DNA from: Nitrosospira sp. Nl5
GTDB taxonomy: Bacteria > Pseudomonadota > Gammaproteobacteria > Burkholderiales > Nitrosomonadaceae
Assembly: GCF_900102495.1 (NCBI RefSeq)
Contig: NZ_FMVQ01000014.1
Span: 22,074-86,073, forward strand
Direction: 5' to 3'
Length of the DNA: 64,000 nt
The notes under the pieces are model-generated. The model saw nothing but the letters and a program-made list of their open reading frames with translations. It made no database searches and was not told the DNA's origin. The translations under genes and the position numbers were made by a program. This document shows positions 17,418 to 26,951 of the stretch, piece by piece (position 1 is the first letter of the stretch; each line of letters begins with the position of its first letter).

Positions 17418-20400
17418 ATCTCTCCGAGCTGTGTATCCGCCGTCCGGTGATGACGGTACTGCTATCGGCCTCTGCCGTAATCGCCGGCATCATTGCTTAT
17501 GACGGCTTGCCGATCGCCGCGCTGCCGAGCTACGACTCACCCACCATCACCGTCAGCGCGGCGCTCCCCGGTGCGAGTCCGGAGATCATGGCTTCCTCGG
17601 TCGCCACCCCGCTCGAAAGGCAATTTTCCACGATCTCCGGTCTCTCGGTTATCAGTTCAAAAAGCACGCTGGGCAATACCGTAATTACGCTGGAATTCGA
17701 TCAGGATCGGGACATCGACAGCGCGTCCATTGATGTGCAGGCGGCATTGCTGCGCGCGGAGCGATCGCTTCCGATCGAAATGACTTCGCCGCCGTCATAC
17801 CGCAAGCTCAATCCGGCTGATGCCCCTATCATTTTTCTTGCGCTGACATCGCCGTCAATGTCGCTGTCGGATTTGAACAGCTTTGCCGAAGACCTCATTG
17901 CGCCAACGCTATCGACGCTTCCCGGTGTGGCGCAAGTACAAATCAACGGGCAGAAAAAATATGCAGTACGTATACACGCGAACCCCGAAGCGCTTGCTGT
18001 GCGTAACCTGACTCTTGACGATATCGCCACCGCGTTGCGTACTGCCAACGCTAACACTCCGGTCGGCACGCTCGAAGGCCCCCGCCAAACACTGACCATC
18101 GAGGCCAATCGCCAGCTCAATAATGCCAAGGCATTCGCCGATCTAATCGTGGCGACGGCTCCCAGTGGCAGCGCGGTGCGGTTATCCGAGGTGGCGCAAG
18201 TTGAGGACAGCGTGGAATCTGTCAAAACCGCAAGCTGGATTAATGGCGAACGGGCGATAACCCTTTCAGTGCAGCGCCAGCCCGGCGCGAATACTGTTGC
18301 CACGGTCGATGGCATCAAGAGAGCAATGCCGGGTTTGGTCGCCCAGATGCCTTCGTCTGTTCAACTGAAGCTGACCAGCGACCGCTCAATCTCGATCCGC
18401 GATGCCATCCACGATGTGCAGATTACGCTGACGATAACCATTGTGCTCGTTGTGCTGGTGATTTTCCTGTTCCTGCGCAAGGCCTCGGCTACGCTGATCC
18501 CGGCGCTATCATTGCCGATCTCGCTGTTGGGAACCGTTGCCCTGATGCGCGTCCTTGATTACAGCCTGGACAACATTTCGTTGCTGGCGATTACTCTCGC
18601 GGTCGGATTGGTGGTGGATGACGCCATTGTGGTGCTCGAGAACATTGCGCGCCATATAGAGAGAGGCATGCCGCCATTGCAGGCGGCCCTGCAGGGATCG
18701 AGGGAAGTGAGTTTTACTATTATTTCAATTTCGGTGTCGCTGGTTGCCGTGTTTATTCCAATATTTTTTATGCCCGGCGTAATCGGACTGTTGTTTCACG
18801 AGTTTGCGGCCGTAGTGGGGATTGCCGTTCTGATGTCAGCCGTCGTGTCGCTCACGCTGGTACCGGTGATGGCCAGCCGTTATCTGACACCGCATGAGAC
18901 CGAAAAGCGCAGCCTGAAATGGACCGCCTGGTTCGAGCACGGATTCTCGGGGCTGTTAACATCATATGAACGTTTACTCGATTGGGCGCTGCGCCATCGC
19001 CGCACAGTGCTCGGTATTGCGATTGGCACCTTCATCGCCACGGGCGTGCTGTTCGTGGTTTTGCCCAAAGGCTTTTTTCCCAGCGAGGATATCGGCCAGG
19101 CACTGATCACGGTGGAAGCTGTCGAGGACATCTCTTTCCCTGCCATGACGACACTATTGCAGCGTACAGGCGATGTGATTCGCAGTCATCCAGCAGTCGA
19201 CACGCTTATTATTTATGCGAGCGAAAGCCATAGTGCCCGTTTGTTCATGACTCTTAAACCGCGCGATGAACGTCCACCTATCGACACGGTAGTCGAAGAT
19301 TTGCGCCGTGACGTGCGCGCCATCCCAGGCATTAATGTTTTTATCAATCCCATTCAGAACCTCAGGCTTGGCGGTCGTACCAGCAAGAGCCGCTATCAGT
19401 ATGTCATGCGCAGTGTAAGCGCCGGAGACCTGCGCGCGGCAGCCGAAAGCCTTATATCGCGCATGCGCGAAGAGGAGGCCATTTTTCGCGATGTAACCAG
19501 CGATGCGCAATTGAAGGGCCTGCAGGTGCGGCTCAATATCAACCGCGACAAGGCTAATCTGCTGGGTATACAAATGGCGGACATTCGCTCGGCGCTTTTC
19601 AGCGCTTTCGGCGAGCGCCAGGTGTCAACGATTTATACATCAAGCAACAGCTACCAAGTTATCATGCAAGTAGGAGACGAGCATCGGATCGACGAAAGCG
19701 CCTTCGGAAAAATACATCTTCGCTCCAAGAATGGCACACTGGTTCCGCTATCGAGCGTTGCGTCAGTGGAGCGTGAAGTGGGGCCTATCGCCATCAATCA
19801 TGCCGGGCAGCTTGAGGCAACGACGATCTCGTTCAACCTTGCACCCGGTGCCGCACTGGGCGAAGCCTCCGCCCGTATCGATCAGTTCAAGCACGAGCTG
19901 AATCTGCCTGGCAGCATTTTAACCAGCTATGCCGGCGACGCCGCCGCGTTCCAGTCTTCTCAAGCGAGCCAGGTGGTATTGATTGTCGCCGCGTTGCTGG
20001 TAATCTACGTGCTGCTTGGCGTGTTATACGAGAGCTATATCCATCCTCTCACAATCCTGTCCGGACTTCCCTCGGCGGCGGTCGGTGCATTGGCGATGCT
20101 GTGGTTGTTCAATATGGAGTTATCAATCATCGCCATGATCGGTATCTTGATGCTGATCGGTATCGTCAAGAAGAACGCTATCATGATGATCGATTTTGCG
20201 CTCGACGCACAACGCAGCGAGGCGCTGGCACCGTATGAAGCTATCCGCACTGCGTGTCTCCTGCGTTTTCGGCCGATCATGATGACAACACTGGCAGCCC
20301 TGATGGGTGCGCTTCCCATCGCTCTCGGATTGGGCGCGGGCGCCGAGTTGCGTCAGCCGCTGGGCCTCGCGGTCGTCGGGGGACTGTTGTTCTCGCAAGT

Positions 20401-20497
20401 AATCACGCTTTTTATTACGCCAGTGATCTATCTTTACCTGGATCGCTTTTCCGGCAAGGGCCCGCTTAAGCTCGAAATGGATCCAGAATCTGATTGA
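17414..20497 (+). CDS. RND multidrug efflux permease (HAE1 type, MdtB/MuxB-like)
   Basis: 1027-residue inner membrane proton antiporter with the 12-segment, two-large-loop RND architecture. The TM4 proton relay is AVGLVVDDAIVVLENI (two adjacent Asp) and the duplicated second half contains GIVKKNAIMMIDFA. PLERQFSTISGLSVISS is the hallmark N-terminal porter sequence. Substrates cannot be named from sequence; the DD pair argues for organic rather than heavy-metal (HME) substrates. With the adaptor it forms a two-gene operon that presumably uses a TolC-type channel encoded elsewhere. Confidence 0.95.
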   Translation: MNLSELCIRRPVMTVLLSASAVIAGIIAYDGLPIAALPSYDSPTITVSAALPGASPEIMASSVATPLERQFSTISGLSVISSKSTLGNTVITLEFDQDRDIDSASIDVQAALLRAERSLPIEMTSPPSYRKLNPADAPIIFLALTSPSMSLSDLNSFAEDLIAPTLSTLPGVAQVQINGQKKYAVRIHANPEALAVRNLTLDDIATALRTANANTPVGTLEGPRQTLTIEANRQLNNAKAFADLIVATAPSGSAVRLSEVAQVEDSVESVKTASWINGERAITLSVQRQPGANTVATVDGIKRAMPGLVAQMPSSVQLKLTSDRSISIRDAIHDVQITLTITIVLVVLVIFLFLRKASATLIPALSLPISLLGTVALMRVLDYSLDNISLLAITLAVGLVVDDAIVVLENIARHIERGMPPLQAALQGSREVSFTIISISVSLVAVFIPIFFMPGVIGLLFHEFAAVVGIAVLMSAVVSLTLVPVMASRYLTPHETEKRSLKWTAWFEHGFSGLLTSYERLLDWALRHRRTVLGIAIGTFIATGVLFVVLPKGFFPSEDIGQALITVEAVEDISFPAMTTLLQRTGDVIRSHPAVDTLIIYASESHSARLFMTLKPRDERPPIDTVVEDLRRDVRAIPGINVFINPIQNLRLGGRTSKSRYQYVMRSVSAGDLRAAAESLISRMREEEAIFRDVTSDAQLKGLQVRLNINRDKANLLGIQMADIRSALFSAFGERQVSTIYTSSNSYQVIMQVGDEHRIDESAFGKIHLRSKNGTLVPLSSVASVEREVGPIAINHAGQLEATTISFNLAPGAALGEASARIDQFKHELNLPGSILTSYAGDAAAFQSSQASQVVLIVAALLVIYVLLGVLYESYIHPLTILSGLPSAAVGALAMLWLFNMELSIIAMIGILMLIGIVKKNAIMMIDFALDAQRSEALAPYEAIRTACLLRFRPIMMTTLAALMGALPIALGLGAGAELRQPLGLAVVGGLLFSQVITLFITPVIYLYLDRFSGKGPLKLEMDPESD

Positions 20498-20545
20498 ATC
20501 ATTATATGGCCTGTGTATGTCATGGTGAAACTGGCAGGTGGTTTA

Positions 20546-20724
20546 AACCCAGATAATGCATTAGGCGGCTCTCCGAGCCTACGCGACTGCTGGCGGCTAG
20601 TTTTGCGCCCATTTTTGCCGCTTGCTCGGCGTCCATAGACCAGGCTATGAACTTCTCCCAATCGACAAAACTGTCTCGCAACCTGCCTCGCCATCATCTC
20701 GCGTCCTAATGGATTATCTGGGTT
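20546..20724. mobile_element. Miniature inverted-repeat element (MITE-like)
   Basis: Inverted repeats at 20546-20565 and 20705-20724 read AACCCAGATAATGCATTAGG on the plus strand and AACCCAGATAATCCATTAGG on the minus strand, 19 of 20 identical. The 139-base core has a minus-strand reading frame fragment but no transposase. The right end carries the stop codon of the adjacent amidohydrolase gene, so the element abuts or altered its 3' end. No clear target duplication seen. Confidence 0.7.
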
Positions 20725-21985
20725 AAAAATTGTTTACGACAATCTTGCCTCCTGAAATAACAAGATCGGGGTATTCTAAAGTTTTCAGGTTATGCGTGGG
20801 GTCGCCTTTCACGGCAATAATATCGGCAGGCGCGTCGCGTTGTAAGGTGCCCAGCAGCGGCAAATCCAGATGCTGACCTGCTTTTGACGTCGCTGCACGC
20901 AAGACATCGATCAGTTCCATTTTTGCCAATTGCCTCATGTACATGAGCTCCTGAGCATCAATGCCCTGGGGAATATCTGGATGCGCAATCTCAGCCCCAT
21001 ATAAGAATTCACCCCCCTGCGCCGTCCAGGTTCGAGCATTGTGAGCAACACCTGAACATCTGGATAGGGTATCCATGGTAGTGACTATTTTTACATTCTG
21101 TGCGACCGCCTTTTTTAATAACGATTCAGGAATAATGTCACAGGGCACATGAGCCCACTCGTCTACGCCTGCATTGATGGCAATCTGTGCACCTTTTGCT
21201 TCGGCAATATGCGCTGTTACCTTACGATTATTTCTATGGGCCTCATCCACAATCGCTTTTACAATATTTTCCGGCAGTAATGGCCATGCCTGCTTCGACA
21301 CATGATGGGCTGGCTTGTGATGGGCATTCGCATGTTCCGCACCCGGTTGATCATCATGCCCATGGCCGGAATCGTGGCCATGTCCGGATGACCAGGGTGC
21401 ACCTGCTTCGCCACCCGGCTCCAGTGCAACCTTGATCACAACCGCACCTCCCTTAATGAGATTGCGGACAGTTTCCCGTGCTTCTTTTTCTGTGGATACA
21501 GCCGTTGCGACACTGGTATCCCCCAGGATTGAGATGGGATAACCATTTGGGGCAGTAATAATCGGTCCGGAGGTAAGTACACGCAAACTTCCGTCTCCAC
21601 CATATGGTTTGTGTATCGGTCCACCTACATCCCGAACCGTCGTAATACCATGCTTCAGAACGGTATCAGCTGGAATATTTTGAAACGAGAGATGGGCATG
21701 CAATTCGATAAAGCCGGGAAGTATGGTTGCGTCACCCAGATCGATGACTTTCGCCTTGCTGGATTGGAATGATTCACGGGAGCCGATTTGCGCTATTTTC
21801 CCGTTTCTCACCAGTATCGAAGTATTTGTTCGGATGTTATTGCCGTCGAAAACCCGCGCGGCATGCAGAAGAATAGCTGCGTGCTCTGTTTCCTGGGCGA
21901 TAGCCAGAGGTGAAGCAAAGACCGTCAGGATCAAACATAAACAGGAAATAACTTGGGCGAATCCGAAGAGCATGCGTTTCATCAT
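20723..21985 (-). CDS. Secreted amidohydrolase with His-rich insertion
   Basis: Imidazolonepropionase-like member of the amidohydrolase superfamily with a signal peptide (ends near AIAQE). The metal ligands can be placed at HAHLSF, the lysine in VIKVALE (carboxylysine), TAHIAE, the His of EWAHVP and the Asp of AHPDI, i.e. a binuclear TIM barrel. An insert of about 28 residues around 200-228 is packed with His, Gly and Asp (for example SGHGHDSGHGHDD) and is not part of the catalytic fold; it likely binds metal. The substrate is unknown; secreted relatives include peptidases and cyclic amide hydrolases. The stop codon lies in the MITE-like repeat. Confidence 0.85.
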   Translation of the reverse strand: MMKRMLFGFAQVISCLCLILTVFASPLAIAQETEHAAILLHAARVFDGNNIRTNTSILVRNGKIAQIGSRESFQSSKAKVIDLGDATILPGFIELHAHLSFQNIPADTVLKHGITTVRDVGGPIHKPYGGDGSLRVLTSGPIITAPNGYPISILGDTSVATAVSTEKEARETVRNLIKGGAVVIKVALEPGGEAGAPWSSGHGHDSGHGHDDQPGAEHANAHHKPAHHVSKQAWPLLPENIVKAIVDEAHRNNRKVTAHIAEAKGAQIAINAGVDEWAHVPCDIIPESLLKKAVAQNVKIVTTMDTLSRCSGVAHNARTWTAQGGEFLYGAEIAHPDIPQGIDAQELMYMRQLAKMELIDVLRAATSKAGQHLDLPLLGTLQRDAPADIIAVKGDPTHNLKTLEYPDLVISGGKIVVNNF

Positions 21986-22051
21986 TTCATATCCTTAATT
22001 GACAAACGTTTCAGAATTTATTCGTCATTCGTCATGACATAATAAATAGCA

Positions 22052-23197
22052 TTAACAGTGGTGTGGTTCGATGGCATCAACGAGAATACAGAGTGCGGCC
22101 ATGAGAAAAAAACTGCCCCATGCCGACTCGACCAATTCATCCTTCCCCTGACTGGTTTTATAACAGCAGCCCCAAAATATTCCCGAATCGGTTCCATTCT
22201 TGTTTTTTTGATGGCTGCTATTTTCCTGAAACCCGGTGAAGTATTGACTGAGGACAATCGTGGTAATCTGCCGATGGGCATAGGCGCGCCATTGATTACC
22301 TCCAGACATACGATCAACCAGGGAGAGCATTGCAAGAGATGCGATGACGGAGGAAGAAGGATCACAAAGCCCCGATGGATGGCTCAGTCGATTTGGCGGC
22401 AGAGGTTCCGGACGTGAGCGTCTCCAATATTCACAAGCGGAATGAGCATAGGTTAGATAAGGTTCTCCCCATTGTACTGCCGCCCGGCTCAATCCCAACA
22501 TGGCCCAGGCTTGGCCGCGAGACCATATACCTGCCTGATCCGTGGGTCGAAAACGCCCCTGGCTAAAATGTGCCCCGGTGTGAAACGCGCCATTATCACT
22601 ACCGCATGCGGCTAACAGGGTATCTGCATGACAACGCGAGATATTGTGATAAACGCTATGCTCACTGCAGTTCAGAAGTTGGATCAGGGAAGCAAGGGTA
22701 TCTATCGTAATGAATTCGCTCCCGTCTTTTCCACCGCCCATCGCTGTACCAAGGGGAATGCAATTCATTTCAGGATCGTAGGAAGCTGCAATCGCGACAA
22801 TAGATTCCTTTACAAGCTTCCGTGCATTTGCATCGCCAAACCAGAGATCTCCCAAGGATGCCCCGTACCAAAAAATGAGGCTCCGGTTAATGGAATCACC
22901 GCCGGTTTTCCGGGACAAGCGTTGACAGATTTCTGATGCTTTGCGTTGATCCGATGTTGATCCGGTAATTCGTGATCGCAGCCACCACCACCCGCTCCAG
23001 AATCCCCCAACCCAGGAGCCACCTGAAGAGACAACCCACTGATCAGAAGATCCTGGCGAATAGAGAGGGAAGGCACTCGCGCAGTTGGAATCGACGACCT
23101 CCATGCGATGAATCATTAGCTCCAGTGCGTGCATCATTTCTTCACGGCTTAATAGCTGTTCATTGGTGTTATCAGACTTCCTTTCCAATATATGCAT
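22052..23197 (-). CDS. GH88/GH105-like unsaturated glucuronyl hydrolase family protein
   Basis: Resembles the alpha/alpha-barrel glycoside hydrolases of family 88: Trp-rich SWVGGFWSGWWWL near residue 60-72, NRSLIFWYGASLG, IWSRGQAWAMLGL near 225 and a DPSSSVIASLAMLSL block that matches the Asp-Ser-Ser-Ala helix of GH88. No signal peptide is visible. The family hydrates the double bond of unsaturated uronate oligosaccharides left by lyases, but no polysaccharide lyase is nearby. It lies 13 bases from the porin gene, so both are probably co-transcribed. Catalytic Asp assignment is not certain. Confidence 0.65.
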   Translation of the reverse strand: MHILERKSDNTNEQLLSREEMMHALELMIHRMEVVDSNCASAFPLYSPGSSDQWVVSSGGSWVGGFWSGWWWLRSRITGSTSDQRKASEICQRLSRKTGGDSINRSLIFWYGASLGDLWFGDANARKLVKESIVAIAASYDPEMNCIPLGTAMGGGKDGSEFITIDTLASLIQLLNCSEHSVYHNISRCHADTLLAACGSDNGAFHTGAHFSQGRFRPTDQAGIWSRGQAWAMLGLSRAAVQWGEPYLTYAHSACEYWRRSRPEPLPPNRLSHPSGLCDPSSSVIASLAMLSLVDRMSGGNQWRAYAHRQITTIVLSQYFTGFQENSSHQKNKNGTDSGIFWGCCYKTSQGKDELVESAWGSFFLMAALCILVDAIEPHHC

Positions 23198-23210
23198 AAA
23201 CAGTGTCTCC

Positions 23211-24695
23211 TCAGAAAATCAGGTTGAAATCCACATAGACCATATCGGCATCTTTCTTGCCCTGATAAACGTTTTCGATGACACTGCCGCCGAATGCATG
23301 CCCGTAATAGAATCTCCAGGACAATTTCTTGGTGAGAGTATGTGTGAAGCTTATGTCCACCAATTGACCCACATCACCCTTGCCATCCGAAGGTCGTCCC
23401 GAATAACCGAATGCTCCCGAGCTCGCCGTCGGTCCCAACCCTCCATAGAACAGATCGCCTGAGTTGGTGAGCGACAAATGATGCAGGTCAATCGTCACCT
23501 TGGTCGCCGGAGTGGGTGATACCGTCATCTGTAGAAACGCATCTTGCAAATTCATCAGATTGTAGAACGGCAATTTGGCATAAGCGCGCCCGCTGGGGAG
23601 CATTGAAAAGAAAGTGTTATGCATACCGTCTTTTGCGTTGTCATCCCCCGAGCTCAGAAAGTAGATTGCACGCAGCCATGGTTTAACGGGAAGCTGGGTC
23701 CATTGATAACCGGCCTCGGCGGCTATGGCCCAGGCTTGATGGTCCTGGTTGGTCCAATTTCCAAACTGATACGCTCCCCACAATAAAGCATCGATGCTGC
23801 CCGAATCCCATTGATGAAGGGTCAGCAGATGGGCGCCTATTGTCTGTATATTCAGGTCCTGGCTATTAAGCTGAGGTCGATCGTTGATCGGCCGGTTATC
23901 TACCACCTGTGTATTGCGCTTGTCATCGTAATTCAGGTAGAAGAGTCGACCTTCCGTCCCTGGCAACAATGCATCCTTCTTGCTGGTTAGCGCTGCGTAA
24001 AACAGGTTGATATCGCCGATTTCATCTTGCCCCTGGACAGTAAATCCACCCTGGGTTGGATGCATGCCGGTCGCCGTTATATTGAAAGCTGGTTGATCAT
24101 AAACAGCGTTAAAGCCATCGAAGCTTCGCCCTACATGGACAACGTTCGATGCCACGAGGCGTTGCGCGACACGCGTCCTTTTGAGACCATCGAACTTGTC
24201 AATGCCAGTTCCGTATTCCATACCATCCATAAATTCGAAACGGCCGATTTTCAGGAATGCACCTGGCGCTCCCACCGAGTTGAATTTGAGGTTAAGGTAA
24301 GCCTGTTTCAAAAAAACGTTACTGGCATTCGTGGACTGATTCGCCAAGAAATAAGCTCCCCCCAATCCTAAAGGACCGGCGGGAGATGCAACTGCATCAT
24401 CGGGAAGGCCGTATAAACCAACATATTGCGCTTGCGCATAGGCATCGACATAAGAAGTGGTGAGCAGAGCACCGAACCTGGCGCGTAGCGCCCACAAATC
24501 GTAAGCGTTACTATCGTTTATTGCCGGGCTAGGCCGGAAATAGTTCCATGTCTCATAGCTGCCGTACAGCTCACCAGTGATGCGCATGTATTGGTTGATC
24601 TGACCCAACGGCTTGAGTTCTTCAGCTCCCAGGGTGCCGCTGATTTGCAATATGGATCCCATAATCATCCACAGAATTAAATGGTTCAATCGCAT
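23211..24695 (-). CDS. Alginate-export-type outer membrane porin
   Basis: About 494 residues with a signal peptide (MRLNHLILWMIMGS to about residue 24) and alternating beta-strand sequence ending in the aromatic VDFNLIF, the outer membrane insertion signature. The GQINQYMRITGELYGSYETW start and KIGRFEFMDG element fit the Alginate_exp (AlgE-like) family. The start at MRLN is used because it begins a proper signal peptide; an upstream ATG adds a polar leader. Probably passes an anionic organic compound. It precedes the GH88-like gene in the same direction. Confidence 0.8.
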   Translation of the reverse strand: MRLNHLILWMIMGSILQISGTLGAEELKPLGQINQYMRITGELYGSYETWNYFRPSPAINDSNAYDLWALRARFGALLTTSYVDAYAQAQYVGLYGLPDDAVASPAGPLGLGGAYFLANQSTNASNVFLKQAYLNLKFNSVGAPGAFLKIGRFEFMDGMEYGTGIDKFDGLKRTRVAQRLVASNVVHVGRSFDGFNAVYDQPAFNITATGMHPTQGGFTVQGQDEIGDINLFYAALTSKKDALLPGTEGRLFYLNYDDKRNTQVVDNRPINDRPQLNSQDLNIQTIGAHLLTLHQWDSGSIDALLWGAYQFGNWTNQDHQAWAIAAEAGYQWTQLPVKPWLRAIYFLSSGDDNAKDGMHNTFFSMLPSGRAYAKLPFYNLMNLQDAFLQMTVSPTPATKVTIDLHHLSLTNSGDLFYGGLGPTASSGAFGYSGRPSDGKGDVGQLVDISFTHTLTKKLSWRFYYGHAFGGSVIENVYQGKKDADMVYVDFNLIF

Positions 24696-24809
24696 GCCGC
24701 ATGGATTGGCTTGTTTATTTACATGCACGAGCTAAAATTCTTCCGCTCGCCCATTCTCGCTTCTGGTTTGGAATATACAGAAACCAGAGAACTCGGAATC
24801 CGAAAAATC

Positions 24810-25628
24810 ATGGAATCAATCTCCTCTAAAGATGGCGCACCCATCGCTTGCTGGAATAGCGGCGTAGGGGAGCCTCTGTTACTCGTGCATGGGACCTCTG
24901 GGGATCATTTTGCATGGGCATCGGTATTGCCCGCCCTTGAACGTCAGTTCAGCGTATGGACCATTGATCGACGGGGACGTGGTCACAGCGGCGATACCGA
25001 CAGCTATACACTCGAACGCGAATGCGAAGATGTCGCTACTGTCATTGATGCTATCGGGAGTACCGTGCATCTTCTCGGACACTCCTTTGGAGGCCTGTGT
25101 GCCCTGGAAGCCGCACTCCTGACTCCAAACATCGGCAGTCTCATCCTCTATGAACCGTCCATCTCGCTGGCTGGCAGTGGCTGGTCTGTGGAGCTCGAAG
25201 AGAACATGCAATCCCTGTTAGGTGCAAGTAACCGGGAAGAGGCTTTGCTGCTCTTTTTCCGTGATATTGTCAAAACGCCACCCCATGAGATTGCTGCCAT
25301 GCAAACTGGATCGAGCTGGCCAGGGCGGATAGCTGCAGCTCACACGATTCATCGCGAATTGTGCAGTATCAACCAGTACATTTTCGATTTCCGGCGGTTT
25401 CGCGCCTTTCAAGTTCCCACATTGATTCTGCTTGGCGGCGAGAGTCCACCGCGCCGCCACCTTGTTGCCGAGACGCTTCATCGGTCCCTGCCCGACAGTC
25501 AGCTTGCGATGCTTCAAGGGCAGCAACACAGCGCGATGAGAACTGCGCCTGACTTGTTCGTCCATGAAGTTGTAAAGTTCTTAAATATCCACGGCAGTGA
25601 CGCGTTGGGCGGCACGGACCGTCTTTAG
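24810..25628 (+). CDS. Alpha/beta hydrolase
   Basis: Alpha/beta hydrolase fold: oxyanion element LVHGTSGDHFAW, strand VWTIDRRGRGHS, nucleophile elbow GHSFGG and a C-terminal His in GQQHSAM. Start placed at MESISSKDG, where homology-like sequence begins; the frame is open upstream to 24681, which would overlap the divergent porin start. Its 3' end overlaps the convergent MFS gene by 48 bases. In a thiocarboxylate pathway it could hydrolyse a thioester or act as editing enzyme, but that is only inference. Confidence 0.85.
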   Translation: MESISSKDGAPIACWNSGVGEPLLLVHGTSGDHFAWASVLPALERQFSVWTIDRRGRGHSGDTDSYTLERECEDVATVIDAIGSTVHLLGHSFGGLCALEAALLTPNIGSLILYEPSISLAGSGWSVELEENMQSLLGASNREEALLLFFRDIVKTPPHEIAAMQTGSSWPGRIAAAHTIHRELCSINQYIFDFRRFRAFQVPTLILLGGESPPRRHLVAETLHRSLPDSQLAMLQGQQHSAMRTAPDLFVHEVVKFLNIHGSDALGGTDRL

Positions 25629-26816
25629 CGACTGCGCCAAGCGCCGGCGAGCGGACGCCAGCGCCCATGACATGACACCAGCACATAAAAGCACACCAAC
25701 CAACGTGCTCCAGCCAAGCAGCAAGCCACCGGAATAATTTGACATGGCACCATAGAGCGGTGGACCCAGCGCGAAGCCGCCGAAGAAAGCTACTGAAACA
25801 AAGCCGGATGCCGTAGTCACCTGACCAAAAGCCGGGTCTCTTATCAACATACTCATCGCTATTGCATTAGTGCCCACCGCCGTAAGTCCCATACCCACGG
25901 CACCCACCCATAGCCTCCAGTGGCTTTCCGGACTTGCTTGCATCGTTATCGCCATCGCACACGCTGCAATTGCAATCAATACAAGCAGAAGCAGCGATTC
26001 GTCTTTAAGTTTTGCTCCCATGGGCGTCAGCATTATTCTGGAAAGCATTCCCATTACACCGAAGACGGCAATCAAGGTACCGGCCATAGATAGTGGCATG
26101 CCTTGCTGGTTAGCGAAGGTCGGCAGGAACGTGACGAAAGCGGAGAGTGATATGCCAACGCAGAATTGCACGCCCATCAGCCGCAGCAACAGCGAGTTCG
26201 GCGGTGAAAAGGTGAAGGCCTTACCTGTCCTGCTGTGTTTCTTCGGCGTGACGAAAAGTGTCATTATTGCGAATAAGGCTGCCACTGGGACAACCATGCC
26301 AAACGCAACACGCCAGTCATGCTGAAATGCGATAGCGGGAAGTATCAGTCCAGCGAATAGCGCTGCGAGCTGAACGCCGGACTGCTTGAGGCCGACAATC
26401 CTTGCCTTTTTCTCCGGCGGAACCTGTTGCGCGATGAGTAAATTTGTGACTGGATTTGCGAGTGCCTGGGCGATTCCGCAAATGGCGGCCGCCACGACCA
26501 AACCATAAAAATTTTCAACCGTTGCAATCAGCGTGAATGCAAGTGCGATAGCAGAGAAAAGCAGCATCAGCGTATAACGTGAGCCAATGCGGTCTACGAA
26601 AGCGCCCGCCCAGAGGGATAAAACAGCCGCCAGGCCAAATGAACTCATTACCAGGTAACCCAGTAATGCGGGCTTGAAGTGCAAGTCACGGGTAAGGAGT
26701 GGCCCAAGCGTGCCAATGGCGTATAAAACCAGCATGGGCAAAGCCATCGCAAATACCAGGACAACTCCGAACCATATATTCACACTGGTCGTGTGCCGGT
26801 TGGTGATTGTTACCAT
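25581..26816 (-). CDS. MFS transporter, candidate exporter of the cluster product
   Basis: Twelve-segment major facilitator. The loop 2-3 signature appears as GAFVDRIGSRYTLM and a second-half equivalent follows. The start at MVTITNRH has a purine-rich GGGGGACGCGGAG leader and yields a conventional N-terminus; the frame is open further upstream. Gene sets for pyridine dithiocarboxylate and for thioquinolobactin also include an MFS permease, thought to move the chelator or its metal complex across the inner membrane. It follows the acyl-CoA dehydrogenase gene by 135 bases. Confidence 0.88.
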   Translation of the reverse strand: MVTITNRHTTSVNIWFGVVLVFAMALPMLVLYAIGTLGPLLTRDLHFKPALLGYLVMSSFGLAAVLSLWAGAFVDRIGSRYTLMLLFSAIALAFTLIATVENFYGLVVAAAICGIAQALANPVTNLLIAQQVPPEKKARIVGLKQSGVQLAALFAGLILPAIAFQHDWRVAFGMVVPVAALFAIMTLFVTPKKHSRTGKAFTFSPPNSLLLRLMGVQFCVGISLSAFVTFLPTFANQQGMPLSMAGTLIAVFGVMGMLSRIMLTPMGAKLKDESLLLLVLIAIAACAMAITMQASPESHWRLWVGAVGMGLTAVGTNAIAMSMLIRDPAFGQVTTASGFVSVAFFGGFALGPPLYGAMSNYSGGLLLGWSTLVGVLLCAGVMSWALASARRRLAQSLKTVRAAQRVTAVDI

Positions 26817-26951
26817 CTCCGCGTCCCCCGCCGACAATCCGGCAGCGCAAATAGCGCGGCACACGCAACTAAGGGCAGGAGCACGCCAATCAGCGTGCCG
26901 CGACCGGACAGTAAGTCACCAAAAAGATGCGGGAGGTTTGCAAACACTGGA

